Positions 16,461 through 26,225 are shown, counted from the stretch's first letter. The stretch: 64,000 nt of DNA from Clostridia bacterium (GCA_017547285.1 JAFYQB010000117.1:62001-126000), one strand, 5' to 3'. Made by a program: numbers and translations. Notes: generated from the sequence alone by a model not told the origin.

Positions 16461-19400
16461 ATGCATTATCTTGACAAACGCGTTCAGGTGATTTGTGACC
16501 AGCTGAAAAAACAGTGTGTTCTGAAATCCGAACCCGTCAGTGACCTTTTCTGTAAGAAGGGCCTCTTCCATCATTGCGAAGAAGCCCATGAAGACGAAGC
16601 TGCTTTCGCTCCCTTCAACAGCCAAAGTATGTTCTGGTACGGTGCCGACGAACATTATTGGTTCTATTTTGATTGTGATCTTCAGCCCGTTCCCGAAGGC
16701 ATCATCCGCCAGCTGCATGTTTCCACCCAATATAATGGCTGGGATGCTCGCAATCCGCAATTCCTTGTATTCGTAGACGGCGTGCCCGTTCAGGGAATGG
16801 ATACCAATCACCGCGATGTTCGCCTGAATCTTGAAGGAAAGCACCGTATTGATTTTCAGGCTTATACCGGTATCGAGCACAGCGAGTTCCGTTTGAACTG
16901 TGCGTGGGAAGAAGTGGATTCTGAGATCAATGGCTTGTATTGGGATCTGCAGGTTCCGCTTCAGGCTTTTGCACGTCTGGAAGAAGGCAGTCAGAGCCGC
17001 ATTGCTTTGGAACGCGTTTTGAATGATGCAATCAATCTGCTGGATATGCGCACGCCTTACAACCGGGCCTATCTGAATGGCGGGCCTGCCATGCCTGAGA
17101 ACATGCCTGTTGTCCCTCACAGCGAAGCGTATATGGCCTCCGTACGAGAAGCGCGCGCCTATCTGAAAAAGCATCTGTACGAGGAACTGGCCGGACACGA
17201 TGAAGTGATCGCTACTTGCATCGGCCATACACACATCGACGTGGCATGGTGGTGGACGGTTGCACAGACCCGCGAAAAGGTCGCCCGAAGCTTCTCCACC
17301 GTTCTCAAGCTGATGGAGGAATATCCTGATTACAAATTCATGTCCAGCCAGCCCCAACTGTATGCATTCCTTAAGGAGCGTTATCCCGAACTGTATGAAC
17401 AGGTCAAACATCGTGTGGAAGAAGGACGCTGGGAACCCGAAGGCGGCATGTGGGTAGAAGCCGACTGCAACCTTACCAGCGGAGAAAGCCTTGTTCGCCA
17501 GTTTATTCACGGAAAGAAATTCTTCAAAGATGAGTTTGGCGTAGACAACGAAATTCTGTGGCTGCCGGACGTGTTTGGCTATTCCGGCGCACTTCCCCAG
17601 ATCATGAAGGAATGCGGTGTAAAATACTTCATGACCACCAAACTGGCATGGAATCAGTTCAATAAGCACCCTTACGACACATTCATGTGGCGCGGCATCG
17701 ATGGCAGCGAAATTCTCACCCATCTGATCACAACGCTCGGTATCGGTCAGGATCCGAAAAAGAATTTCTTTACCACCTATAACGGTTTCCTGCATCCCGA
17801 CGCTATCATCGGCGGCTGGCAGCGCTATCAGAACAAGGATATCAACAACGACATTCTCATTTCCTATGGCTATGGCGACGGCGGCGGCGGTCCTACCCGT
17901 GAGATGCTGGAAACCAGCGAACGTATGGCGCTTGGCGTGACCGGTATGCCCAAGGTTCGCCAGGAAGGTTCTCTTACTTATTTCCGTGAGCTGGATGAAC
18001 GCGTGCGCGGCAATCGCCGTCTACCCACCTGGGAAGGCGAGCTCTACTTTGAGTACCATCGTGGCACATACACTTCCATGGCGCGCAACAAGCGTTCCAA
18101 CCGAAAAGCCGAACTGCACATGATGGATCTGGAACTTCTGTGTGTACTGGCTGCCGACCACGTAGCCTATCCAACTTCTGATTTGGATGCCATGTGGAAA
18201 GCTATCCTGATCAACCAGTTCCATGATATCCTGCCTGGCTCCTCCATTCACGAGGTATACGAAGTCACCAAGCAGGAATACGCCAAGCTGGAAGCCAAAA
18301 TCGAGTGTATGCGTGCTGAACGTTTTGCTGCCCTGATCAAGAAGTCTGCGAATGTTACTGTCTACAACACCAAGGGCTTCGCCGCAAACGAGCCTGTTCT
18401 CCTCGGCGATGTAAAGGCCTCTGCGCTGCGTGCTGCAGATGGCGCTGTCTATCCTGTACAGCAGACGGCCGACGGTGCGGTTGTGTTCCTCAAGGATCTC
18501 CCCGCCAAGGGTTATACTGTGCTGGAACCTGTTGAAGCTGAGACTGAAACTACTTTCAAACAGGAAGGTAATGTGCTCGAAACACCTTTCTATACCGTAG
18601 AACTGGATGAAAACGCTCTCATCAGCCGCCTGTATGACAAAGAAAACGACCGTGACGTCTTCAAACCGGGCGAAAAGGGCAACCTGCTTCGCATGTATGA
18701 AGATAAACCGATCTACTATGATAACTGGGATGTCGATATCTTCTATACCGAAAAGTACTGGGATGTGACTGATGTTCAGTCCGTTGCATGGACTGAAATG
18801 GGCCCGGTACGCGCGACGTTGGAAGTCATCCGCAAAATTTCTGGCAGCACACTTTGCCAGAAAATCCACTTCTATGCCGATAGCCGTCGTATCGACTTTG
18901 AAACCAGGGTGGACTGGCAGGAGCACCAGCATCTGCTTAAGGCGCTCTTCCCCGTGGATGTTCATACCGATGAAGCCACCTTTGACATCCAATTCGGCAA
19001 TCTCAAGCGCAAAATCCACCAGAACACCAGCTGGGATGTGGCAAGATTCGAAAGCTGTGCTCAGAAGTGGATGGATATGTCCGAAGCTTACTACGGTGTC
19101 AGTCTGCTCAACGACTGTAAGTACGGTCATTCCGCCCTTGGCGGCGTAATGGGGCTCACCCTGATCAAGAGCGGCATTGAACCCAATCCGGTAGCCGATC
19201 GCGGCGAGCATGTGTTCACCTACGCGCTGTTCCCCCACGCCGGCGACTGGCGCAGTGCTGGTACGATTCAGGAAGCCTACTGTCTCAATCAGCCCGCACT
19301 GGCCGTGCAGGGCGGCGAAGCCGGAGCGGGCTTCTCCCTGTGCAGTGTAAACAAAGGCAATGTGATTGTAGAGACCATTAAGCAGGCCGAAGACGGCGAC

Positions 19401-19589
19401 GGCGTGATTGTTCGCATGTATGAGAGCCATAACGCCCGCACTCCTGTTACTTTCACCTGGAACCGTCCTGTAGTCAGTATTGAAGAATGCAACGCCATCG
19501 AAGAAAAGAAGGGCGACATTGCCGTAGAAAACGGACAGTTTTCCTTCATTATCAAGCCTTACGAAATCAAGACTTTCCGCATAAGATAA
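16461..19589 (+). CDS. GH38 alpha-mannosidase
   Basis: Zinc-dependent retaining alpha-mannosidase of 1042 residues, without signal peptide. The catalytic barrel begins at about 250 with GHTHIDVAWWW, whose His256 and Asp258-260 region holds metal ligands. SSQPQLYAFLKERYPELY and GGMWVEADCNLTSGESLVRQ follow. The nucleophile Asp370 is in WLPDVFGYSG, and QFHDILPGSSIHEVY is the late helical-domain motif. N-terminal residues 1-240 form a beta-sandwich seen in cytosolic bacterial GH38 enzymes. ATG at 16461 with GAGG 8 nt upstream; a longer upstream open frame overlaps GH130 and is rejected. Between GH130 and the peptidase gene in one plus-strand unit. Confidence 0.93.
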   Translation: MHYLDKRVQVICDQLKKQCVLKSEPVSDLFCKKGLFHHCEEAHEDEAAFAPFNSQSMFWYGADEHYWFYFDCDLQPVPEGIIRQLHVSTQYNGWDARNPQFLVFVDGVPVQGMDTNHRDVRLNLEGKHRIDFQAYTGIEHSEFRLNCAWEEVDSEINGLYWDLQVPLQAFARLEEGSQSRIALERVLNDAINLLDMRTPYNRAYLNGGPAMPENMPVVPHSEAYMASVREARAYLKKHLYEELAGHDEVIATCIGHTHIDVAWWWTVAQTREKVARSFSTVLKLMEEYPDYKFMSSQPQLYAFLKERYPELYEQVKHRVEEGRWEPEGGMWVEADCNLTSGESLVRQFIHGKKFFKDEFGVDNEILWLPDVFGYSGALPQIMKECGVKYFMTTKLAWNQFNKHPYDTFMWRGIDGSEILTHLITTLGIGQDPKKNFFTTYNGFLHPDAIIGGWQRYQNKDINNDILISYGYGDGGGGPTREMLETSERMALGVTGMPKVRQEGSLTYFRELDERVRGNRRLPTWEGELYFEYHRGTYTSMARNKRSNRKAELHMMDLELLCVLAADHVAYPTSDLDAMWKAILINQFHDILPGSSIHEVYEVTKQEYAKLEAKIECMRAERFAALIKKSANVTVYNTKGFAANEPVLLGDVKASALRAADGAVYPVQQTADGAVVFLKDLPAKGYTVLEPVEAETETTFKQEGNVLETPFYTVELDENALISRLYDKENDRDVFKPGEKGNLLRMYEDKPIYYDNWDVDIFYTEKYWDVTDVQSVAWTEMGPVRATLEVIRKISGSTLCQKIHFYADSRRIDFETRVDWQEHQHLLKALFPVDVHTDEATFDIQFGNLKRKIHQNTSWDVARFESCAQKWMDMSEAYYGVSLLNDCKYGHSALGGVMGLTLIKSGIEPNPVADRGEHVFTYALFPHAGDWRSAGTIQEAYCLNQPALAVQGGEAGAGFSLCSVNKGNVIVETIKQAEDGDGVIVRMYESHNARTPVTFTWNRPVVSIEECNAIEEKKGDIAVENGQFSFIIKPYEIKTFRIR

Positions 19590-19610
19590 GAATCCGAGGA
19601 GGAAACCGCC

Positions 19611-21314
19611 ATGATTTTTTCCGAACTGGAGTACAAACGTATTGATCTGGAAGCGCTGAAAGAAGAACTGAAATCTCTTACCGCTCAGCTGGTCAACGCC
19701 AAAACATTCGAAGAAGCCGAGAAAGCATTTATCGCCAAAGAAAAAGTCGAAGGCATGAGTACGGGCACCATGCGCACCATTGCCCAGATCCGCCGCGATA
19801 TTGACACTCGCGATGAATTTTACGATGCCGAAATGGCTTTTTATCATCAGGAGCTGCCCAAACTGCAGCCTCTGCGTAAGGCGTGGACAGACGCACTACT
19901 TGCAAGCCCCTTCCGCAAGGACTTCGAGAAAAAGTACGGCTCTGTCTCTTTCATTAACGCTGAACTGGCAGCACGCAGCTTTGTGCCGGAATTGGTGGAG
20001 GATATGCAGCAAGAAAACAAGCTGGTCAGTCAGTATACCAAGCTGATCGCTTCCGCACAGATTCCTTTTGAGGGTCAGGTACTTACCCTTTCCCAGCTTA
20101 CTCCTTATAAGCTCAGTCCAAACGATGAGATTCGCCGCGCCGCATGGATCGCCGAAGGCGAATGGTATAACCAGCACGGCGAGGAACTGGACAGTTTGTA
20201 TGATCAGTTGGTCAAACTGCGTGACGGCATGGGACGCAAACTGGGTCACGCCAACTACACGCCCCTTGGTTATGACCACATGAAGCGCAACTGCTACAAT
20301 GCCAAGGATGTGGATGCCTTCCGTAAGGCTGTGCAGAAATATCTGGTGCCTGTCGCATCCAAAGTGTGCAAGGTACAGGCAGAGCGTATGGGCTTTCCTT
20401 ATCCCATGAGCTTTGCGGATAAGGATCTTGCTTTCCGTTCCGGTAATCCCAAGCCCGCCGGCACGCCTGAAGACATTTTGAACATGGGCACCACCTTCTA
20501 CTCCGAACTGAGCCCCGAAACCAAAGAATTCTGGGCACATATGCGCGATCATCAGATGATGGACGTGGAAAGCAAGCCCGGCAAAGCGTCCGGCGGCTAC
20601 TGCACCAGTCTGTATGCCATCAAGTCGCCCTTCATCTTTGCCAACTTCAACGGAACCGCACATGATGTGGAAGTTATCACCCACGAAGCAGGACATGCCT
20701 TTGCCGGTTATGTCAACCGCAATCGCATCCCCTCCGATACCGCATGGCCCAGCCTGGAAGGCTGCGAGGTTCACTCCATGTCTATGGAATTCTTTGCTGA
20801 GCCTTGGGCTGATGGTTTCTTCGGCACCGATGCACGCAAATTCCGCTATACTCATCTGGCAAATGCACTTACCTTTATTCCCTATGGCACCATGGTGGAT
20901 CACTTCCAGCACGAAGTGTATGAACATCCTGAATATACGCCTGAACAGCGTCACCAGATCTGGCGAGACCTGCTGAAGGTGTATATGCCCTGGGTCAAAC
21001 TGGACGAGGTTCCCTTCTACGGTGAAGGCAAGGGCTGGCAGCGCCAGAGTCACATCTACAAGCGCCCCTTCTACTACATTGATTACTGTCTGGCGCAAAC
21101 GGTCGCTCTGGAATTCTGGCTGCGCATCCGCAAGGATCAGAAAGCTGCATTCGAAACCTATATGAAGTATACCAATCTCGGCGGCAGCATGCTGTTTACA
21201 GATTTGTTGAAAGCGGCAGGTTTGAACAGTCCGTTCGACGAAAAGGGAATGGCTGAAATCTGCGCCGAAGCCGAGACGTTCCTTGACAGCTATGATCTGA
21301 ACGGCATCGAGTAA
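19611..21314 (+). CDS. M3-family oligoendopeptidase (PepF-like)
   Basis: Cytoplasmic zinc metallopeptidase that splits short peptides. The 567-residue protein has the active-site motif HEAGHAF with His358, Glu359 and His362, and the downstream third-ligand helix SLEGCEVHSMSMEFFAEPW. HIYKRPFYYIDYCLAQTVALEFW near the C-terminus is typical of the M3 oligoendopeptidase family. GAGGAGG lies upstream of the ATG. It is 21 nt behind GH38. Pairing with a mannosidase might fit glycopeptide breakdown, which is an inference from order only. Confidence 0.92.
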   Translation: MIFSELEYKRIDLEALKEELKSLTAQLVNAKTFEEAEKAFIAKEKVEGMSTGTMRTIAQIRRDIDTRDEFYDAEMAFYHQELPKLQPLRKAWTDALLASPFRKDFEKKYGSVSFINAELAARSFVPELVEDMQQENKLVSQYTKLIASAQIPFEGQVLTLSQLTPYKLSPNDEIRRAAWIAEGEWYNQHGEELDSLYDQLVKLRDGMGRKLGHANYTPLGYDHMKRNCYNAKDVDAFRKAVQKYLVPVASKVCKVQAERMGFPYPMSFADKDLAFRSGNPKPAGTPEDILNMGTTFYSELSPETKEFWAHMRDHQMMDVESKPGKASGGYCTSLYAIKSPFIFANFNGTAHDVEVITHEAGHAFAGYVNRNRIPSDTAWPSLEGCEVHSMSMEFFAEPWADGFFGTDARKFRYTHLANALTFIPYGTMVDHFQHEVYEHPEYTPEQRHQIWRDLLKVYMPWVKLDEVPFYGEGKGWQRQSHIYKRPFYYIDYCLAQTVALEFWLRIRKDQKAAFETYMKYTNLGGSMLFTDLLKAAGLNSPFDEKGMAEICAEAETFLDSYDLNGIE

Positions 21315-21321
21315 TTTCATA

Positions 21322-21356
21322 AAAACGTCTCTCCGCGCTGAGCGGAGAGACGTTTT
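21322..21356. terminator. Strong bidirectional terminator
   Basis: AAAACGTCTCTCCGC and GCGGAGAGACGTTTT form a 15-bp perfect stem around GCTGA. It separates the peptidase gene from the convergent GH172/DUF2961 gene. Confidence 0.88.
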
Positions 21357-21365
21357 AAGATGCAT

Positions 21366-22430
21366 TCAGATCAATTCCAATTCATCTGGCGAACCAAGCA
21401 CCGGCAACTGACAGGACGGCCTATTCAGATAAAAATAGGCCACACAACTGATATCATCCTGCAAAGGCAGATATCGTCCACCGCTGCGCCATCCAAGTGC
21501 TTGACAGGTCAGCCTGATATCCTTCTCAAAATAAATCGGATCTGTAATATGGAAACGATAAAGTCCAAAACGCGTCTGTGAGCGGTATACGCCATCAGGC
21601 CGCTGCACCTGCGCCAAACCAGAATATGGTGTAGTAAACGCTTCATATTGCTTGGTTTTCTGATTTTCAAAGTTGTAGGAACCGCAGAAATAATCTTCCG
21701 TTCCTGTATAGCAAATCGAAGGATACTCTTGATCGCCATCCAAAAATACCTTTACTTCTCCTTCGCCCCACCAACCGCTGTTATTCACGCCCCATGTCAT
21801 ATACGTGCCTACATACTGTCCACAGCCCTGAATGTGATCCAGCATGGTAAAAACCTGCTTGTACGGGAGTGGATTCTGTCGTCGGAACTGTGCATGGAAA
21901 TAACACGCACTTTCCGAAACAGGCTTGCGTACATAGCTAATCTGATAATAGATGCGTTCATCTGAACCGCTTCGGTTTTCCAGTGTTATTTTAAAACCTT
22001 TTCTAAAAGGCATTATCCAATAGCAATTAAAAGCCGAACCTGGATTCACACAAACCGGCAGAGCGCGCACTGGAGCGTATTCGTTCAAACCGCAGGCAAA
22101 GAAATCTCCAAGCGGACATTCTACCGCCGGTACTTCTTCTCCATCCCAGTAAAAACGAATAATCTGCCCGCGCCACACGCCTGTGGGAGTCAGCCAAATT
22201 TGCCGTATTTCACCCTCGTCTTTTATATCAGCAAGCGTGAGCGTATGACCGTTCGGAATATGCAGATAGGGATTCACCTTCCAGCCTGTTCCAAGATCCC
22301 GGGCAGCGTCTCTCGCTGTGCCCTTTTCCAAGGGCACGGCGCCGCCGCAGCCTTTTTTTCCGGTCATATTTTCCGGCGAGATGGAAATTGTACGATATCC
22401 GCAGTTGCAGTACGCCAAATGATCCAGCAT
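21366..22430 (-). CDS. GH172 / DUF2961 family protein
   Basis: A 354-residue protein of the DUF2961 family, now glycoside hydrolase family 172, which includes difructose-dianhydride and D-arabinofuranoside-active enzymes. Hallmarks are EIRQIWLT, the YWDGEEVPAVECPLGDFF stretch, NCYWIMPFRKGFKITLEN, and the acidic signature WWGEGEVKVFLDGD with GTEDYFCGSY about 20 residues later; these Glu residues are the likely catalytic pair. The ATG at 22430 is chosen because GGGAG precedes it by about 8 nt; a TTG six codons upstream is less likely. No signal peptide. Divergent from the ABC importer. Substrate not known. Confidence 0.83.
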   Translation of the reverse strand: MLDHLAYCNCGYRTISISPENMTGKKGCGGAVPLEKGTARDAARDLGTGWKVNPYLHIPNGHTLTLADIKDEGEIRQIWLTPTGVWRGQIIRFYWDGEEVPAVECPLGDFFACGLNEYAPVRALPVCVNPGSAFNCYWIMPFRKGFKITLENRSGSDERIYYQISYVRKPVSESACYFHAQFRRQNPLPYKQVFTMLDHIQGCGQYVGTYMTWGVNNSGWWGEGEVKVFLDGDQEYPSICYTGTEDYFCGSYNFENQKTKQYEAFTTPYSGLAQVQRPDGVYRSQTRFGLYRFHITDPIYFEKDIRLTCQALGWRSGGRYLPLQDDISCVAYFYLNRPSCQLPVLGSPDELELI

Positions 22431-22573
22431 ATTTTCTTCTCCCTTCAATCAGGAACGTTTTTTATAGTATATACATTTCGGCTGAAAAAGTCATCCCCAA
22501 AAACCATCTACAGAAAGTACATTGATCCGTTACATCCAAGAGAATGTAAATAAAGATAGTTATCTTTCCTTGG

Positions 22574-22601
22574 TTGACAAAAAAGAAAATGAATGTATAA
22601 T
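22574..22601 (+). promoter_or_regulatory. Consensus sigma-A promoter for the sugar ABC importer
   Basis: Perfect TTGACA (22574-22579), 16-nt spacer, perfect TATAAT (22596-22601), about 36 nt before the binding-protein start. AGGAGG precedes the ATG. Confidence 0.85.
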
Positions 22602-22637
22602 TGAAAATACTAAAAAACAAATACAGGAGGTTATCCC

Positions 22638-24200
22638 ATGAAGAAGGTTCTGTCCCTCGTACTGGCCCTCGCTCTTGTGCTGTCCCTGTGTGTCAGCGCT
22701 TCCGCCGAGGAAAAGGTTACCCTGTCGTTCTTCGATAAGAACTCCGGCACCCGTACCTTTGATGATCCCGTCGCTCTGGCTCTGATGGAGCGCACCGGCG
22801 TGAATCTCGAACTGGTTTCCCCCACCGGCAACCCCGGCGAAAAGCTGTCCCTGATGCTGGCTGCTCTGGACTATCCGGACATCGTTCTGATGGACCGTGG
22901 TTCCGACATCGTTAACCAGTACATCGAAGCCGGCGCTCTGGTCAACCTGAGCGAGTACATGGATCTGATGCCCAACGTAGTTGCTATGTACGGCGACGTT
23001 CTGAACAAGACCCGCTACACCGACGGCAACAACTACTACCTGTCCAACTGGTACGGCTACGATCCCGACCCCGTCAATGGCTTCATCATGCGTTACGACT
23101 ACATGGTGGACATGGTTGGCAAGGAGCGCGCCGATTCCGCCGAGCCCTTCACCTTCTCTGAAATGGTTCAGCTGCTGAAGGACTGGAAGGCCAAGTACCC
23201 CACCATCGACGGCACCGATACCATCCCCCTGGTTATCCGTGAGCCCGGCTCCGGTTCCATCCACGGCACCTTCGCCGGCATGAACGGCATGTATCCCTAC
23301 TACGTGAACGAAGAAGGCAAGATCGAGTTCACCGTTAACGATCCCAAGTTCCTGGATGCTATCCACCAGATGAACGAACTGTACCGCGAAGGCCTGCTGG
23401 ATCCCGAGTGGACCACCAACAACGGCGAGCTGGCCAACCAGAAGCTGTCCAACAACCATGTGTTCGGTTATGTTGGCGCTTACTGGGATACCTGGACTCC
23501 CTCCGCTACCCTGCTGGCTCAGCAGAACGCCGACGCTGAATACCTGGCTTACAAGGTTGTAGCCGACGGCATGGATCCCGACAAGACCACTCTGGCCGGC
23601 CGTTCTTCTCTGGGTTGGGACGCCATCGGCATCACCGCCAACTGTGAGAACATCGAAGCTGCCTGCAAGTTCATCGACTACTGCGCCAGCCAGGAAGGCC
23701 AGGACCTGCTCCTGTGGGGCATCGAAGGCCAGGATTGGGAGTTTGTTAACGGCGTTCGCACCCCCATCGGCGATATCGTAGCCCGTTACCAGGCTGATCC
23801 TTCCAACACCGTTAACGACACCGGTATCACCAAGTGGACCTGGTTCGTTAAGAACGACGTGCATCCCGATGATGGCACCACCTGCCGTATCTGGTTCAAC
23901 GAGAAGGACCGCTGCGCTACCTACGCTTACCAGAACCTGACCAACTCCTACTACGACAGCGCTGAGTTCGCTACTCTGGAGCCCGCCGGCAACAGCATCG
24001 AAGCTCTGCAGTACCAGAAGGTGATCGACCTGTTCGACCAGGCTTATCCCAACATGGTCAACGCTGCTACCGTTGAAGAGTGCGACGCGATCTACGCTCA
24101 GCTGGTTGCCGATATGGACGCTGCCGGCGCCGAGGCCGTAGAAGCTGCCATGTCTGAGGTTTATGTTGCCCGCGTTGAGCTGTGGGGTCTGAACAAGTAA
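22638..24200 (+). CDS. Extracellular solute-binding protein of a sugar ABC importer (LplA type)
   Basis: Captures a carbohydrate outside the cell for the permease pair downstream. The 520-residue protein begins with a Sec signal peptide (MKKVLSLVLALALVLSLCVSASA, likely cut after ASA); a Cys at 18 lies in LSLC, not a good lipobox. Later parts such as LAALDYPDIVLMDRGSDIVNQYIEAGALVNLSEYM and GRSSLGWDAIGITANCENIEAACKFIDYCASQEGQ are typical of the family-1 oligosaccharide-binding proteins near LplA/YtcQ. The gene is unusually rich in C-ending codons compared with its neighbours, pointing to high expression. Sugar unknown; the adjacent glycosidases suggest galactosides or mannosides. Confidence 0.92.
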   Translation: MKKVLSLVLALALVLSLCVSASAEEKVTLSFFDKNSGTRTFDDPVALALMERTGVNLELVSPTGNPGEKLSLMLAALDYPDIVLMDRGSDIVNQYIEAGALVNLSEYMDLMPNVVAMYGDVLNKTRYTDGNNYYLSNWYGYDPDPVNGFIMRYDYMVDMVGKERADSAEPFTFSEMVQLLKDWKAKYPTIDGTDTIPLVIREPGSGSIHGTFAGMNGMYPYYVNEEGKIEFTVNDPKFLDAIHQMNELYREGLLDPEWTTNNGELANQKLSNNHVFGYVGAYWDTWTPSATLLAQQNADAEYLAYKVVADGMDPDKTTLAGRSSLGWDAIGITANCENIEAACKFIDYCASQEGQDLLLWGIEGQDWEFVNGVRTPIGDIVARYQADPSNTVNDTGITKWTWFVKNDVHPDDGTTCRIWFNEKDRCATYAYQNLTNSYYDSAEFATLEPAGNSIEALQYQKVIDLFDQAYPNMVNAATVEECDAIYAQLVADMDAAGAEAVEAAMSEVYVARVELWGLNK

Positions 24201-24224
24201 TTCGTACCTCCGTCAAACACAAAA

Positions 24225-24248
24225 ACCGGGAGACTCCGGTCTCCCGGT
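24225..24248 (+). promoter_or_regulatory. First hairpin between binding-protein and permease genes
   Basis: ACCGGGAGAC and GTCTCCCGGT form a 10-bp stem with the loop TCCG. No T run follows, so it is more likely an mRNA-stabilising end for the binding-protein message than a terminator. Confidence 0.7.
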
Positions 24249-24256
24249 AAAACCCC

Positions 24257-24292
24257 GGAAAGGCAGTTTGAATCCAAACTGCCTTTCCTTAT
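24257..24292 (+). terminator. Second hairpin between binding-protein and permease genes (attenuator)
   Basis: A 14-bp perfect stem (24257-24270 with 24275-24288) around AATC, followed by TTAT. The poor T run suggests partial termination, which would give much more binding protein than permease. Confidence 0.7.
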
Positions 24293-24307
24293 AAAGAGGG
24301 ATGTAAA

Positions 24308-25270
24308 ATGACTGCTCTTAATCATAAAGCTCCAGTAATCAAGCCCCACAAGGTGCCGCTCAAGCGCCGTCTTTGGGATCAGCGCTATCTGTTTTTGCTG
24401 ATGATCCCTGCTTTGGTTTGGGTTATTCTTATCTGCTACGCCCCCATGTCCGGCCTGTACATGGCTTTTACAAACTACCGCCCTTCCCGTAACGGCTATT
24501 TCTTTGACCTGCTGAATGCTCCGTTCGTAGGTTTCCAGTGGTTTGAGTATTTCTTCCAGAACGACTTCAAGATGATCATGCGCAACACCATGTTCACCAG
24601 CTTGCTGACGTTGCTGTTCTCATTCCCTGCCCCTATCATGTTGGCTGTCTTCCTGAACGAAGTGAAAAACATCAAGGTAAAGAAGTTTGTGCAGACTGCT
24701 TCCTATCTGCCCTACTTTATCTCCTGGGTTATCGCTTCCAACATCTTTATGACTTTCCTCGCCGGCAACGGCGTTATCAACGACCTTCTCATGGGTCTTG
24801 GCCTGATTGATCAGCGAATCCTGTTCTTCCAGAACGGCAACATGTTCTGGTGGATCATCGCTATCGCCAACACCTGGAAGGGTATCGGCTACAACGCGAT
24901 CATTTACCTCTCTACCATTTCCGGCATCGAGCAGCAGCTGTATGAAGCCGCTGAGGTCGACGGCGCCAACCGCGTGCAGCAGATCTTCCACATCACGCTG
25001 CCTTCCATCCTGCCTACGATCTGTGTTCTGCTGATCCTGGCGATCGGCGGTCTGCTGAACACCGGTTTCGAGCAGCACCTGCTGATGGGCAACAACGCCA
25101 TCCTCAACTACTCCGACGTACTGGATACCTACTCCTACCGCTACGGTCTGCAGAAGGGTATGTATTCCTACGGTACTGCTGTTGGTCTGTTCAAGTCTGT
25201 TGTTTCCTTCATCCTTGTTATGAGTGCCAACAAGATTACTGCCAAGCTGAACGGCTCCGCATTGTTCTAA
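24308..25270 (+). CDS. Sugar ABC transporter permease (LplB type)
   Basis: A 320-residue inner-membrane permease with six predicted helices, the first at about 30-50 (FLLMIPALVWVILICY). The EAA loop that contacts the ATPase reads YEAAEVDGANRVQQIFHITLP. The N-terminal PHKVPLKRRLWDQRYLFLL and GLYMAFTNYRPS stretches are typical of the LplB/YteP group. It is followed after 18 nt by the second permease. No ATPase gene lies nearby; such importers commonly share an MsmX-type ATPase encoded elsewhere. Confidence 0.93.
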   Translation: MTALNHKAPVIKPHKVPLKRRLWDQRYLFLLMIPALVWVILICYAPMSGLYMAFTNYRPSRNGYFFDLLNAPFVGFQWFEYFFQNDFKMIMRNTMFTSLLTLLFSFPAPIMLAVFLNEVKNIKVKKFVQTASYLPYFISWVIASNIFMTFLAGNGVINDLLMGLGLIDQRILFFQNGNMFWWIIAIANTWKGIGYNAIIYLSTISGIEQQLYEAAEVDGANRVQQIFHITLPSILPTICVLLILAIGGLLNTGFEQHLLMGNNAILNYSDVLDTYSYRYGLQKGMYSYGTAVGLFKSVVSFILVMSANKITAKLNGSALF

Positions 25271-25288
25271 GAAAGGAGGTAGACACAA

Positions 25289-26215
25289 ATGTCAACGGTT
25301 ACTGTAAAGCCTACTGTTAACAATCGCATTCAGCGCAAGCGCACCGCGAGTGAGTGGGTTCTTGATATTATCAAGGTCCTGTTCCTCACTCTGGTAACAA
25401 TCGTAACGATCTACCCCTTCTGGAACATCTTCATCGTTTCCATCAACGATGCTCAGGATGCCGTAAAGGGCGGTCTGTACTTCTGGCCCCGTATTTTCTC
25501 TCTGTACAGCTATCAGGAAATTCTGGGTCGTCCCACCTTCCAGGATTCCATCATCATCACCGTATCCCGTACACTGATCGGCGCTCCTCTGGCTGTATTC
25601 TGTACCGCCATGTGTGCTTACTCCCTGTCCCGCAAGGAAATGGTAGGCCATAAGTTCTGGAACCTGCTGTTCGTATTCACCATGTACTTCGGCGGCGGTC
25701 AGGTTCCTTACTACATGGTACTGAAGGGTCTGGGTCTGCTGGATAACTTCCTGGTCTTCATCTTCCCGCTGATCATGAGCGTTTACAACATGATCCTCAT
25801 CAAGTCGTACATCAACTCGATGCCGGAAAGCCTGTTTGAAGCGGTCAAGATTGACGGCGGCAACGACCTTGTGATCTTCTTCAAGTTTGTTATTCCGCTG
25901 TCCAAGCCCATTCTGATGACGGTAGCCCTGTTTGCCGCCATCAACCAGTGGAACAGCTGGTTCGATGCCTACCTGTACACTTCTTCTCAGAAGCTGAAGC
26001 CCATGCAGTCCATCCTGGTTGAAATTCTGAACCAGTATCAGACCGGCTCCACCACTTCTCAGCAGATGTCCAACGCCAAGGCCGGCATGACCGTAACCGC
26101 CGACTCCATCCGTATGGCTGCTACCATGGTTGCGACCATCCCGATCATCATGGTTTATCCCTTCATTCAGAAGTACTTCGTCAAGGGCATTATGCTCGGC
26201 GCTGTAAAGGGTTAA
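25289..26215 (+). CDS. Sugar ABC transporter permease (YtcP type)
   Basis: Second permease subunit of 308 residues with six predicted membrane helices. The EAA loop reads FEAVKIDGGNDLVIFFKFVIPLSKP. The pattern WNSWFDAYLYTSSQKLKPMQSIL and a late YPFIQKYFVKGIMLGAVKG tail are typical of carbohydrate permeases of the YtcP/MalG-like group. AAGGAGG stands upstream of the ATG. It ends the importer unit, with a strong terminator 10 nt downstream, so the glycosidases behind depend on read-through or on their own promoter. Confidence 0.94.
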   Translation: MSTVTVKPTVNNRIQRKRTASEWVLDIIKVLFLTLVTIVTIYPFWNIFIVSINDAQDAVKGGLYFWPRIFSLYSYQEILGRPTFQDSIIITVSRTLIGAPLAVFCTAMCAYSLSRKEMVGHKFWNLLFVFTMYFGGGQVPYYMVLKGLGLLDNFLVFIFPLIMSVYNMILIKSYINSMPESLFEAVKIDGGNDLVIFFKFVIPLSKPILMTVALFAAINQWNSWFDAYLYTSSQKLKPMQSILVEILNQYQTGSTTSQQMSNAKAGMTVTADSIRMAATMVATIPIIMVYPFIQKYFVKGIMLGAVKG

Positions 26216-26225
26216 ACCCTCATTC

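Noticed and set aside
22560-23864. 434-residue minus-strand open frame opposite the solute-binding protein
   Set aside because: Mirror frame of a C-ending-codon gene with signal peptide and promoter on the plus strand.
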